Position numbers and translations under genes: made by a program. From the NCBI RefSeq assembly GCF_028583425.1, contig NC_072806.1:31666001-31730000 (forward strand): 64,000 nt of DNA. Reading direction: 5' to 3'. The DNA is from Eublepharis macularius. Taxonomy: Eukaryota > Chordata > Lepidosauria > Squamata > Eublepharidae. Each line of letters opens with the position of its first letter. Position 1 is the first letter of the stretch. The notes beneath the pieces were generated by a model. It had not been told where the DNA came from and ran no database searches. It saw nothing but the letters and a program-made list of their open reading frames with translations. Shown in pieces: positions 34,990-45,776 of the stretch.

Positions 34990-36320
34990 CACTGTTAACC
35001 ACTCAGAGCGCAGCAGCCCGGTCTGGACTGTTCCTTTGCACGCGAAGCCGATGCAATCCTGCTGGTGTTCCTAGTGCCGCCAGTTTGCAGGGCCTCTCCA
35101 GGCGGCGCGCAGGACAAGGGCCGCCCGGCTGCAAGTGGGGGGCGCCGCGGGGCTCCACGTGACGCCGAGGCCGGCGCCAGGGCGCCGCCCATCGGGGCGG
35201 AGGGAGCGCGCCGGGCGCGGGGAGGCCACCTGCTCGGGGAGCGCCCGGGCGCCGCAGCTCTGCGAGGGCGCGCCACGTGCGCGGCCGGCCGCCTCCTCCT
35301 CGCCTGGCCCCGGGCGGCGGGCGGCTTCCGCGGCGAGGCCGAGGGGCGGGGGCCGGCCGAGCAGCGCCCGATGCGGGCGCGCCAGAAGGCAGGCGCGGGC
35401 GGCGGCGGCGGCGCTGGGCGGGCGCAGGATGGTGGGCTGCGTGGGCTGCTTCTGGGGGCTGCTGGGCTGCTGCCTGGTGGCCGTCTGCAGCTTCAGCTTC
35501 CTCTCGCCCGCCTGGATCGTCCGCGAGCGGGGCGGGCGGCGCGGGGCGGCGGCGGCGCCGGACGACGAGGGCGGCGAGGTGAGCTTCGGCTTGCTGTGGC
35601 ACTGCGCCGAGCCCTGGCGCCGCACGCGCGACTGCTACGCCTTCGGCGGCCTGGCGCGCTTCGGCGAGATCCCCTCCGGCTCCTGGCAGGTGAGCGGGGC
35701 CCTCTCTCTCCCGGGGGGCTCTCCCGCCGAGTGGGTCGGGGCGGGGGGCTTCGGGACCGAGCGCCAGAGGAGGCGCGCCTCTGGATCTCTGGGCGAGAGC
35801 CGGCCGCTCTGATCTGTTACGGATAGAGTGCGGATAGAGCGCGGCTCGCCCCCGGATGCGCGTAGGTAGGATCGCAGGCGAGGCGGTGCCGTTGAAACCA
35901 GCGAGGTGCTGGCAGTAGGGGCGGTTGGTTTCCCCCCATTCCCCCCCCTTTACAAGTCCCTGCAAAAAGAAACCGATAGGAACAGCCGCTGCGGTGGTCG
36001 CGCTCTCGGTGGCAAAGGGGCGCACCGTCTTGGCGTCGAACCCGCAGTTCGCGGGCACCCGGTCCCGTGTTCGGCCCCTGGCCGCTTCCCGTTGAAGTCG
36101 AGGCTGCCAGCTTTGGGAGGGCTTCGCCTCCAGGGAGGGGCGCCTTGGTCCTCAGCAGCTTTCCACGTGCAAGCCCCCCTCCCTTTCCTGGCATCTCCGC
36201 TTGGAAAGATCTTGGCAGAGCCGGCCAAAGCACCCGGGCAGCCCTTACTCAGTCCGAGACCTTGGAGAGCTACCTCCAGCCCGAGTCCTCAGCAGCGCTG
36301 GGCCACCACGTTGCCCGCTT
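34990..36320. promoter_or_regulatory. CpG island around the LHFPL-like first exon
   Basis: The most GC- and CpG-rich part of the window (for example 35,100-35,700) surrounds the LHFPL-like start codon and continues past the donor into intron 1. It explains the many long spurious open frames on both strands here. No TATA box is obvious. Confidence 0.8.
35429..35689 (+). CDS. LHFPL-family tetraspan protein, first coding exon
   Basis: The 87-codon exon begins at an ATG (35429) in a CpG island and ends TGGCAG before a GTGAGC donor. The protein starts MVGCVGCFWGLLGCCLVAVC, a hydrophobic first membrane segment, followed by SFSFLSPAWIV. After a charged alanine-rich stretch comes SFGLLWHCAEPWRRTRDCYA and then FGEIPSGSWQ. 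The pattern (first helix, SPAW, FGxxxxC...C, FGEIxSGxWQ at an exon end) is that of the LHFPL branch of the claudin/PMP22 superfamily. By eye the exon end is closest to LHFPL2 (FGEIASGFWQ). The remaining three helices are not found in the window. The loop is long and alanine rich for the family. The frame is also open upstream to 35135, but homology starts at this ATG. The exact paralogue is not resolved. Confidence 0.78.
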
Positions 36321-37950
36321 GGTCGGACCCTCTGTGGGGCAGTTTCAGACGTTACTGCCTTGAAAACATTCTGTGGCCACGGTGCCCCTGGGCTTAGGGC
36401 TGCTTAGGAAAGCAAGGTGGAGAAAAAGTATTGCCCAGAGCAAGCGGCTGATGCTGGGTAGGGTTGCCTTAGCAACATGAGGATTAAAATACTGGCGCCT
36501 TTAATGGGGGAAAACCGGCTAGGTCGATCTTGCACTGTCGTTTTTGCTTTGGGCTGGTGGCCCTGCTTGCCCTGTTAGGAGAGAAGTTTGCTCAGGCTGT
36601 GGATCTGGGCGCAGCTGGCACGGATTTTTCTTCGGGGCATGGCATAGGCGTTTGGCTCCCAGATTTCTTACAGCTGCTCTTTGTTTGGAGAAGAGCCCCT
36701 TGAAAATTAGACTGAACTAAAACAATTCTTAAATTTGAGAATGTTTTAAATCTGTGGGGAACGCTTCCCTTTGATCTGAACCTCGCCTTTTGTTTTCTTT
36801 GATGGAAAAAAAGCTGCTCCGTCACTATGCCTTCTCAGTCCCGATTGCTTCCCGCAGTAGCCTTTGAACTAACTCAGTTCAGAAATGGGGGTTTTGAGGA
36901 GGTGATGGGAGGGTAAGGCAGCCCTGCTCTTGTGATTTTAAGGCCCTACATAAAAGTGACGCTGAGCCTAACAAAGGTCCCTATTTGGGGCTGCATGTGG
37001 CAAGTGCCACATTTAAATCAGGACCCTGATTCCTGTGCATGCAGCATTAACATGCCAAGACCCCGTTATCCCAGCACGTGCCACATTGGTGCGCAAATGC
37101 TACACTTGTGGGAACTAGAGAGCCAGTCTAAAGATACACCTAATCTGGAATGGGCAAGTTCCTTTCCACATACCTGGTGTCACTTTGGAAGCTAGGATGG
37201 CCCCACCTTCACTGGGAGTTGGAATAACGGAATGGGGACATCCGTCCCAGGGGAAGTTCTCATCTTGTCCTCAATCATGCGGCCAAGGGAGGATAAACAG
37301 GAACCGAATCCAGATAGGACGGACATAACGGTGGCTGGTTAGATGTCCCTGTTGAAATGTCAAGATTTTCCCCACTGGTGATGGAGTGTAACTTTCATTG
37401 AAGGATCTGGGGTCACACTAGATGTGCAAGTTTTTAAAGAGGTCTGGGTTCCTTGCACTCACACAGCAGCTTTGGGGAATAGCTGTTAAAAATAAAAGAG
37501 TACCCGAATATCCTCATATTCCCACGGGGTTGGGGGGGAATGACTCCTCCCCTCTGAAGCTATTCCCCATGTCAAAATAGCATGGGGGGGAGTTTCCCCC
37601 CTGTTTTCACTGCTTCACATGCACAGAATACACCACTTGGAGCAGAAAAAACGGGGGGATCCTCCCTCCGGTACTATTTTGACAGGGAGAAATGGTTTGA
37701 GGGGGGAGGGAAGAGCCCCTCCTCCCCCCACAGATGCTTTTTGAGGCTGTTTGGGCTCTCCGTTATTTTTAACAGCCGATGTGTGGTTGCAAGGAACCTG
37801 AGTTGGATCTTGGAAATCTGGAAATCTCTTTAAAAACCTGCATGTCTAGCTTGACTTTTAGTTAAAAGGGTGATAATCCTGCTAGATCCAAATCTTCCGC
37901 TAGCAACAAGAAGCAAGTGTAGTTGTGAGAAACACTTTCTTCTAGCTGTC
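36321..37950. other. Intron 1 of the LHFPL-like gene, no recognised feature
   Basis: No exon with consensus splice sites and family-like peptide, and no clear repeat, was recognised. Confidence 0.45.
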
Positions 37951-37959
37951 TTCAGTCTC

Positions 37960-38480
37960 TTAATGCCTAATGGGCAATTCTGATCCATGCATTGCCCATT
38001 CGGGATTAACTTCAAGGCTAGATTACTGCAACATGCTGCGTGTGGGGCTGCCCTTGAAGTTGATCCAGGAGCTTCACCTGGCACAAAATGTGGCAGCCCT
38101 TTTGTTATAAGAGGCTACCTGTTAGGACCACGTTACACCACTCTTGAAGTCTCTCTGCATGTTGCCTATTTGTTTCTAGGCCCAATGTAAGATTCTGCTG
38201 CGTACCTTTAAAGTCCTTTATGACCTGGAACCCACTTACTTGAAGGACTGTCCCTCCCAGTGTGAACCTCTGCGGCGGTTGCACTTCTCACAACAGGGTT
38301 TCTTAGCAGTCCTCTTAATATGATCCCAGACCTTTTCTGTGGCTGCCCCACTGCTGTGGAAAAGTCTCCTAAGAAGGGGTGAAGCAGGCGCGTGCCCTTG
38401 GAGTTTTTCCATACGGTTGTAGAACAGAACTAGTTCAGAGAGCTTTCCCTTTGTATACTTGAAAGCAATTCTGATACGCT
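37960..38480 (+). mobile_element. Degraded L2-type LINE, reverse-transcriptase C-terminal part
   Basis: A plus-strand reading with SRLDYCNMLRVGLPLKLIQE then LHLAQNVAALLL, and later TFKVLYDLEPTYLKD, matches the C-terminal consensus of L2 ORF2 (SRLDYCNSLL...LQLVQNAAARL...FKALHGLAPXYL). Frames are disrupted. Confidence 0.75.
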
Positions 38481-39021
38481 GTGTGCAGCCAGGCACATAG
38501 CTGCTTACAGGCTTGCGCGCCTCGTCTCTGTGGTATGAAAAGCGTATGGCTCACATGCAAGATGTGAACGCCTGTAGGCTTTGCTTGCTTTTTTGGAAGC
38601 TGTTTGTGAGCTCCAAGGCAGGGGAGCAGATGCTGCTTGGGGGGCTCCACCATGCTTCATTGTTGCCTCTTTTCTTACTGAGCAGATGACCCGGGTGGGG
38701 GGGGGGCGGACTTCTCTCCTCTTCGGCTGGACACTGGGCAGTGCAAGCTCTTCTTGACCGGTTTAGTTTTCAGCCTGGCAGCCGTGATGGGGGGGGGGGG
38801 TCATCTTTCACCGTCAGATCCCAGCCATTCATGGCCAAATGGTTTGTTGATGTGTATGGCACTTTTAAGAGGTGTTTTCCTTGTTAGTACAGAGTGAAAA
38901 CTCTGAAATTGGGTTAATTGTATATGTTACTATAGGAATGCAAGTTATGCTGTTGCGAGTAAAAAACCAGATACTAGTTTGACTTGTTAATAACACTTGT
39001 ATTTATTGTTGACGTCAAAAG

Positions 39022-39256
39022 CAGGGCTTTTTTTCAGGGGGAATGTGGGGGAACGGAGTTCCGGAACCTCTTGAAAATGGTCACATGGCTGGTGGCCCCG
39101 CCCCCTGATCTCCAGACAGAGGGGAGTTGAGATTGCCCTCAATCTCAACTCCCCTCTATCTGGAGATCAGGGGACAAGGCCACCAGCCATGTGACCATTT
39201 TCTCTGAGGGCAACCCACTGAGTTCCACCACCTCTTTTCCCAGAAAAAAAGCCCTT
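39022..39256. mobile_element. Foldback hAT-type MITE (CAGGGCTTTTTTTC ends)
   Basis: Same terminal repeat as 13673, flanked by GTCAAAAG (39014-39021) and GTCTAAAG (39257-39264), seven of eight bases equal. The centre is an almost perfect palindrome (GAGGGGAGTTGAGATT ... AATCTCAACTCCCCTC, about 39119-39157), so the two halves are inverted copies of one arm. Confidence 0.8.
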
Positions 39257-39264
39257 GTCTAAAG

Positions 39265-41570
39265 TAACACACAGTAAGTTTTCGCGGTTTGATCTTGCTG
39301 ATAGAGGGACTTTGCCAGGCCATTCAGTGGGCTGAATGGACTCGATTCCCCAGTCCAGCGCTCTACCCCAGTGCACCACGCTGCTGGCTCTTTACGTTTA
39401 TGAACAGACAGGTGCTAGAGATGGAGCAGCCAGCAGAACTTCTGGTTCTGCTTCGAACAAGATTACCTGCCAAACGTACCAGGCTACCGAAGCGGCCTCT
39501 CTCGTTGAAGGACAAGAGCTGCCCGTAAGCATGTATGTTGAGTAATCAAACCCAGCATGTGAACTTGTGAAGCAAGCCCTTGAATGGTAGCGCACACACC
39601 CCGCCCCTGCGGGATGGTGGTTTTAATTAAAACAGCTTAAGTGTATGTGTGTTTACACACATTTTCTGTTTTCTCATGAGGGTGTCCATTTGGGGGGCAG
39701 TTCTTCTCCCGTTTATTGTATCTCAGTGCCTCTCTGGGTGGGAGGTTATTGCCCCCATCTCTGAGCAATCCAAACACAAATCCTTCAGAGTGGTTTGGCC
39801 AAAGTTGCTGACGCGACACGCTGAAGATCAAATGGGACGAGACAGGCCCTTGTATATTTACATACCAAGGCTGGGACTTGGAGAAGGTTTGGGTCCGATC
39901 TCTCTTCTTCCAGTCTTGTTCCCTTCTAAAATCTGAGCCAGTGTTACTCTCTCTACTTTCTTGGTAACCAAGTTACTCTCTTGGTTTCCTTCTGGTACCC
40001 AAGTATTGTAGGCAGAAAGGGCGATGTAAACGCACGGGTGATTTTTTGTTTTAAGCTGGAATGGGTGCTATTGACAAATGAGCATAAGGGGGAAACTGGC
40101 GGTGCTGCTCTAAATGCCTCTGCGGTGCTTTTGGTTCACCTGTTGTTCTTGTAAGCACTTAACATTTTAAAAAGTCAACTCTGATGCTGAATCAAGGTGC
40201 ATTTTGTGTCTTGCAATTTAATATGGAGATAGATGCAAGAATGGCTTTGAAGCGTTGCTGAAAATCTCAGCCTTTATCTCTGCTAGATTTGCTGCTTTGC
40301 ATCCCTCCTCCCTGATGAAATTTGAAATGCCCCCCCATGCACCTCACAGCCCAAATGGTCCTGATCTTGTGTGAGAAGGAGGGGGAGGGGGGGCTCCAAG
40401 AGAGCATTCAGGAAATGATCAGTAATGCACGCTGTGTGTTTGCACTGGGGGAATTATGTTAATCACCCTACAAACGATGCTTTGAATAATGCCCAGAGGT
40501 TAATTAACAGGCCTTTCTTCTGCAAAGAGGGCCGCCTTGTCTGTTTAAAATGGCAAACGCTGTCTTAATTTTCCAGCCCTCTCTTCTAATCTCTCTCTAA
40601 CTTGGAGTTTCTGGTTCATAATGACCTGCCCGTCTTTTAAATTATTTTTCAGTTTCTTAAGTGACCCCCTCCCAGTGTTTTGTCATGCTGATGTCTGGTG
40701 TTCAAGCAGCCTCTCTTAAATCCTGGGAGAATTCAAATGTGATTCCTTCTTTGAGTAACCCACCGTAACCAAGGTAAAAATGTATTGCAGGATGCGCCTG
40801 GTGGCTTAGCTCGAAGTGGGGCATCACCAGCTCCATCCTCCATCCTACAAGAGATTTCTGTCCATCAGAAATCAACAGAGCCAAAAGAAGCAATTCCTGC
40901 CATTTGGTGGTGGTGGTGTGTGGGGGGGGGTTCCTCTCTGTTTGCCAGAGTTGACAGTTACCTGGGCTGTCCAGTTATCCGGTGAATGTAGCATCTCCAC
41001 CTCATCTGAAACTTGAATTTTATCTGTTGTGGATTTTGCATTCTTGTAGCCCATCATTAACTTTGTGGTGATGGCCCTCTTTGAAAAAGAAGTAGTGTCC
41101 GGTGTATTGAAGATTGCATGCTGAACAGTGTCAGACAACAGAAAATTGGCCTCCCTCCTGCCCAGGTTGTGCGTAGCCAGACAGATGTGTCTAATGCTGT
41201 TTGGAAGCTGAAAATAGGATTAGGTGCTCCCCTGGCCTGATCCAACAGCCTTGTTTTGATGTATTCATCTATTTTTACAGAACAGATAGATCCCTGGGTT
41301 TCTGTGAAATCTAAAAGAGAGGGAGGCCGATTATACATTTGTGTACCCCCTCCCCTTCCCCAAACAGTGAACAGTTCCCGGGTAGAGCCTAGAAGGTTAT
41401 GACAAGTTTGTAATAATTGCTTTAGTTGCAAAAATATAAGCAGAGCACAGGGGGAGGTGAATACGCATTCAGACAAGGTACCACATCCATTGCAGCTCTC
41501 CAAAGAGAAATCTTTCCCCCCTGGTGCTTCACTCTTTCTCTCCTCTTCAGACTTCCAAGCCCCTTTATTG
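39265..41570. other. LHFPL-like intron; possible conserved non-coding stretch
   Basis: No gene or clear repeat. The part at about 40,410-40,600 (GGAATTATGTTAATCACCC, AGGTTAATTAACAGGCC) has unique, balanced-composition sequence with homeodomain-like TAAT cores, as is usual in conserved enhancers. Conservation is not testable here. Confidence 0.35.
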
Positions 41571-41571
41571 C

Positions 41572-41750
41572 AGTTTGGTGTAGTGGTTAAGAGTGGCAGG
41601 ACTCTAATCTGGAGAACTGGGTTTGATTCCCCACTCCTCCGCTGGAAGCCAGGTGGGTGACCTTGGGTCAGTCACAGCTCTCTCAGAGCTCTTTTAGCCC
41701 CACCCACCTCACAGGGTGGTTGTTGTGGGGATAATAATGAACACTGCCAC
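41572..41750 (+). mobile_element. tRNA-derived SINE (Sauria type)
   Basis: CAGTTTGGTGTAGTGGTTAA, GGGTTTGATTCCCCACTCC, GTGACCTTGGGTCAGTCACA, CACCTCACAGGGTGG. The tail is short and the duplicated block begins at its 3' side. Confidence 0.8.
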
Positions 41751-41882
41751 CATACCACATGCCTCATTTTCCACATCCAGACTGCTTCACCCCTCTTCCT
41801 GAAATTCATGAATTCCTATGCACCAGAGCATCAGTTTTGTTTACAGAAGGCTCTGGGAACAGTCTCCAGTTAAAGGATCTCA

Positions 41883-42169
41883 GGGCCAAGCTACAAATGA
41901 CGAGTGACACTTGAATGGCAAGTGAACAGACTCACGTGTATTCCTCCCTGTTCATTTGCACTCCACTTGTGCTCCACTTGATCACGTGGGGCACAAGTGG
42001 AGCGCAAGTGAGCAGGGAGGAATACACGTGAGTCTGTTCACTTGCCGTTCAAGAGTCATTCGTCAAGTGATCAAGTGGAGCGCAAGTGGCGCACAAGTGA
42101 ACAGGGAGGAATACACGTGAGTTTGTTCACTTGCCGTTCAAGTGTCATTCATCACTTGTAGCTTGGCTC
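41883..42169. mobile_element. Harbinger-type palindromic MITE (GAGCCAAGCTACAAG ends)
   Basis: Ends GGGCCAAGCTACAAATGAC and GTAGCTTGGCTC are inverted, and nearly the whole element folds back (GTGTATTCCTCCCTGTTC and its complement). The flanking triplet is TCA/TTA, and copy 1 of the block shows the uninterrupted site, consistent with a TTA target as used by PIF/Harbinger transposases. Confidence 0.75.
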
Positions 42170-42469
42170 TTAGTTAACTGGACCATGAAAGTCCCTGGAG
42201 AGAGACAGCCACTGAAGTTGATAGATGTGGACTAGATGGACCAGTGGCCTGCTTTGGAGAAAAAACTGCAACATGCACTTAAATAAGAAAGACCCGCAGC
42301 TCAGTGGCAGAACTCCAGCTTTGCATGCTGAAGATCCCAAGTCCGATCTCCAGTCTCAGGATCTCACGTGTTGGAAAAAAGGCCTCTCTGCATCTGAAAT
42401 CCGGGAGAGTTGCTGCCATTCAGCAATGCAGTAAATGGATGTATGTTCTCGCTTGACTTCAACCAACTT

Positions 42470-42754
42470 GTATTGTCGAAGGCTTTCACGGCCGGAGAAC
42501 GATGGTTGTTGTGGGTTTTCCGGGCTGTATTGCCGTGGTCTTGGCATTGTAGTTCCTGACGTTTCGCCAGCAGCTGTGGCTGGCATCTTCAGAGGTGTAG
42601 CACCAAAAGACAGAGATCTCTCAGTGTCACCACTGAGAGATCTCTGTCTTTTGGTGCTACACCTCTGAAGATGCCAGCCACAGCTGCTGGCGAAACGTCA
42701 GGAACTACAATGCCAAGACCACGGCAGTACAGCCCGGAAAACCCACAACAACCA
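42470..42754. mobile_element. Penelope-like foldback element (ACGU type) with 12-bp duplication
   Basis: The left arm (GGCTTTCACGGCCGGAGAAC, then GTTGTGGGTTTTCCGGGC) is inverted in the right arm around CAGTGTCACCACTGAG (centre about 42638). The flanks are TTCAACCAACTT (42458-42469) and TTAAACCAACTT (42755-42766), and copy 1 has the single unoccupied TTAAACCAACTT at 24719. Hammerhead-like motifs lie at 42555-42595 (minus) and 42662-42702 (plus): CCU, CUGAAGA, U, GCCAGC stem GCUGGC, GAAACGUC, AGG. Confidence 0.75.
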
Positions 42755-43232
42755 TTAAACCAACTTCATTTTGAACCAAGGGTTCAGAAGCAGAGCATAA
42801 ACGACTTACGTTGTCTAATGTCAATCCTAGAATGGATTATGTTCTGTTTCAGCAGTCCTTCAACCCTGTATTGGATCCTTGCTAATGTAATCCGTGCTCT
42901 GTAAACTTGTATTCATCTGCCATATAACATTGTTTTATGGAAATGTCCTTGACACTGTATGGAAATGCCTACCCTTGTCCTTGCTACTGATTGTACTGAT
43001 CTCACACTATGTAATCCGCCTTGACTCTCAGTGAGAAAGGTGGACTATCAATGACATAAATAAAATAAAAATAAAGAAGGCCCCGGATTCTGTCTCCGGC
43101 ATCTCTGACTGAGGGCTCACAGATGACAGGAAGGACCTTTCTCTGTCTAAGATTTTGGAAGGGAGGGAGCTGTCAGGTCTTCCTGAACTTGATGGACCAA
43201 TGGTCTGACTCAGTTTAAGCCACCTTCCTCTA

Positions 43233-43487
43233 AGCCAGTTTAGCGTAGTGGTTAAGAGTGGGGGACTCTAATCTGGAGAACCAGGTTTGATTCCCCACTC
43301 CTCCACTTGTAGCCAGCTGGGTGACCTTGGGTCAGTCACAGCTCTCTGAGAGCTCTCTCAGTTCCACTCACCTCACAGGGTGTTTGTTGTGGGGATAATA
43401 ATGACATATTTTGTAAACTGCTCTGAATGGGTGTTAAGTTGTCCTGAAGGGCGGTATATAAATTGAAAGTTGTTGTTGTTGTCCCCC
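43233..43487 (+). mobile_element. tRNA-derived SINE (Sauria type)
   Basis: GCCAGTTTAGCGTAGTGG, GGTTTGATTCCCCACTCC, CACCTCACAGGGTG, GGGGATAATAATGAC, GGGCGGTATATAAATTG and a TTGTTGTTGTTG tail. Confidence 0.8.
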
Positions 43488-43786
43488 CATCCCTCAGCTG
43501 AGGGAGAGGTTGTTGTCTGTATTATCTCCCTCAACATGAGAGCCATCCAGAGATACCTTCTCCTGATACTAAACACCTACTGAGGCAACAACCACAGCCA
43601 TTAAGGAACACTAACCTTCTTTTGTCAAATCCCAGCAGTAACCGTAGTGTAACACCCTTTCATTAGGACCAACCTAAATCTGAAACGTAGCACAAGCTTT
43701 TGACTTCCCTGGGGTAAGTTGGTTTCCCCGTCAAATGCTACTTCAGGCATATCCGTAATGCTAGACCCCTTCATTGAACCCAAGAG

Positions 43787-44154
43787 TAGAGGCGGGCATG
43801 AACCGGGAAAATGACGGTTCATTTCAGTTCATGGTTCGTTGCGTTTCACAGACGACAAACTGCCATAAACTTGCCCGGTTTGTGAACCAGTTCGTTATGG
43901 TTCGTTGGTTCGTCACTTCTGGGGCTTCAGAAGGTCTGCAGAAAGCCCGTCCCCCTGTTGTCTAGGTAACAGATTGATCAGCGCCAGGCTGCCTGAACCA
44001 AAAACCGAACCATACCAACCGCTCTAAAAATCATAGCAGTTTGTTGTGGTTCATCAGAAATGAGCTCCAACAAGCTGCTGGTTTGCGAACCAAAAAAAAA
44101 AAGGCCCAGTTCATGACAAACTATGGTTCGTATTTCGGTTCTTTCCCATCTCTA
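43787..44154. mobile_element. hAT-type MITE (TAGAGATGGGC ends), aged copy
   Basis: Begins TAGAGGCGGGCATGAACC, ends GGTTCTTTCCCATCTCTA, with many GGTTCG/CGAACC words inside. It is a relative of the element at 50121. The flanking 8-mers CCCAAGAG and CCGGAGGG match only partly. Confidence 0.75.
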
Positions 44155-45456
44155 CCGGAGGGCCATCTCCCTGGCAGTAGAGAAGTGCACAGAAGTAGCT
44201 CTTATCTGCTCTTTGTGTCTCCATGATGGCCACCTCTGAACATGAAGGGTCTCCTCCAAGTACTAGCCGCTTTGCGGGTTGTGAACTCCCAAAAGTGTGT
44301 GGCTGGTCTCTAAGAACGTGGGAGTTAGTGGTCATCTTTTCCAAAGCCATCTGACGCCTGCAGCACCACTTGTATTGAAGCTTCTGGAGGATGCTTCCGC
44401 TGCCTTGTGCATGTTAAGCGTTTAGGCGGCTGGATTGAGAGAAGCACTGATGTGTCTTTGTGTTCAAGACCTCACCCAGCTGTAAGATACTGATCAGATG
44501 GATGGCACGCGGCGGGGGGAGCTTGGGTGCCTCCTAATGATGACTCCAGCTTTGGCGTTGGCTCTGGGAAAGGATTTCTCCTTCTCAGAGCAATAATGAA
44601 GGCACGCCGGGAAAGAAAGGTTGATTTGGCAACCCTCAACAGCCCCCGAGGTGCCGCCTAATTAAAATTGCATTAAGTCTCTTTGCCTGCCTTGATGGAG
44701 GTCACAGGCAATGCTTTTGATGTGCTAATGCCTTCCTTTAGCCCCCCCTCTTCTCAGCCATCCATCATTTCTCACACACGCACCCTTTAGATAAAAACAC
44801 GCATGTGGAAAGTCTGCGCAGCCCTCATCCCAGCTTCTGCAATGGATCCGATGCATTGTTTGTCTCCTGGCTTCCTCCCTGTTTTTTTTTTCCAAAAGGT
44901 TAAAATAATTTGGCTTGAACCTCTTTTCAGGATAATAGTATAATGCTAAGTGGAGTTATACCCTTCTAAGCAAACTGTGCCGCCAAAGCCTGTGTACATT
45001 TATTTAGGAGGAAGGAAGGAAGTATCCCAAGTCTCACGTTTGAATGCAGTTACTTCCCTGTGGGGGTTTGTAGCCTTTTGCACCCTTGACTAGCCAGGAG
45101 GCTTTATTCTAAAAGCAAGGTGTGTGTGTTAAAACCCCCTTTCTTTCTTGTAGTTAGATTTGGCCTTTAACAGTCTTCTTACAGCCTCTGGGTAGTTTGC
45201 TGCCACCAGGAGTTATATTCCAAAATAATTTAAATTTCCCCTTTAATAACGTGCCCAAGCGTCAGGCTCCTTTGTGGGTCTATGTGGCCCTGAGGATAGG
45301 AATGAGATGTAAGAATAACTGATACTTATTTTTACAAGAGGCGTATCGGTTTCATACTGTTAATTAAGCTTGATGGTTTCAAAGATAGTTCTCAGTTGTT
45401 AAAGTTTCCTCACATAGGCTCATTCACAGAGATATACATAAACTTTCCCTCTCAGG
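44155..45456. other. LHFPL-like intron, no gene recognised
   Basis: Unique sequence for the most part. About 44,560-44,740 (CGCCTAATTAAAATTGCATT, GAGGTCACAGGCAATGC) has the look of a conserved non-coding element, unproven. Confidence 0.35.
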
Positions 45457-45776
45457 TGTGCACACAGTTTGCCTGCTTCAGATTGAATGTTCTCTCACAG
45501 ACACACAAAGTTCAGGCTTCCACACAGGTTGCCTGACTGAACTAGAATGCAAATCCCCTCAGACTTCCACACAGGTTGCCTGCTTTGCCCAGACTCAGTA
45601 TTTCTCTCAGAAATGCATAGACACCCTCAACCTGCACACAGCTTGCCTGTCAAAACCAGATTCAATATTTCTCTCAGAAACACCCAGTTCAGGCTTCCAC
45701 ACAGGTTGCCTGACTGAACTAGAATGCAAATCCCCTCAGTCTTCCACAGGTTGCCTGCTTTGCCCAGACCGAACTT
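45457..45776. repeat. 177-bp tandem duplication with shorter internal repeats
   Basis: TTCAGGCTTCCACACAGGTT recurs at 45511 and 45688 (177 bp apart), and the phrase CACACAGNTTGCCTG or a close variant occurs six times in the block. An open plus-strand frame follows the repeat but shows no known domain. Confidence 0.85.

Larger units (their letters stand above)
41740..43487 (+). repeat. Composite SINE/LINE block, copy 2, with two later insertions
   Basis: Collinear with 24405-25450 (ACCCCTCTTCCTGAAATTCA at both left sides, and the core TGGATTATGTTCTGTTTCAG). It is longer because it contains a Harbinger-type MITE (41883-42169) and a Penelope-like foldback element (42470-42754), plus about 100 bp near 42,200-42,310 missing from copy 1. 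Confidence 0.75.

Noticed and set aside
35003-36058. 351-codon minus-strand open frame over the LHFPL-like first exon
   Set aside because: It is the complement of a CpG island, with Arg/Pro/Ala-rich peptide and no homology that I recognise. Stop codons are rare in such DNA.
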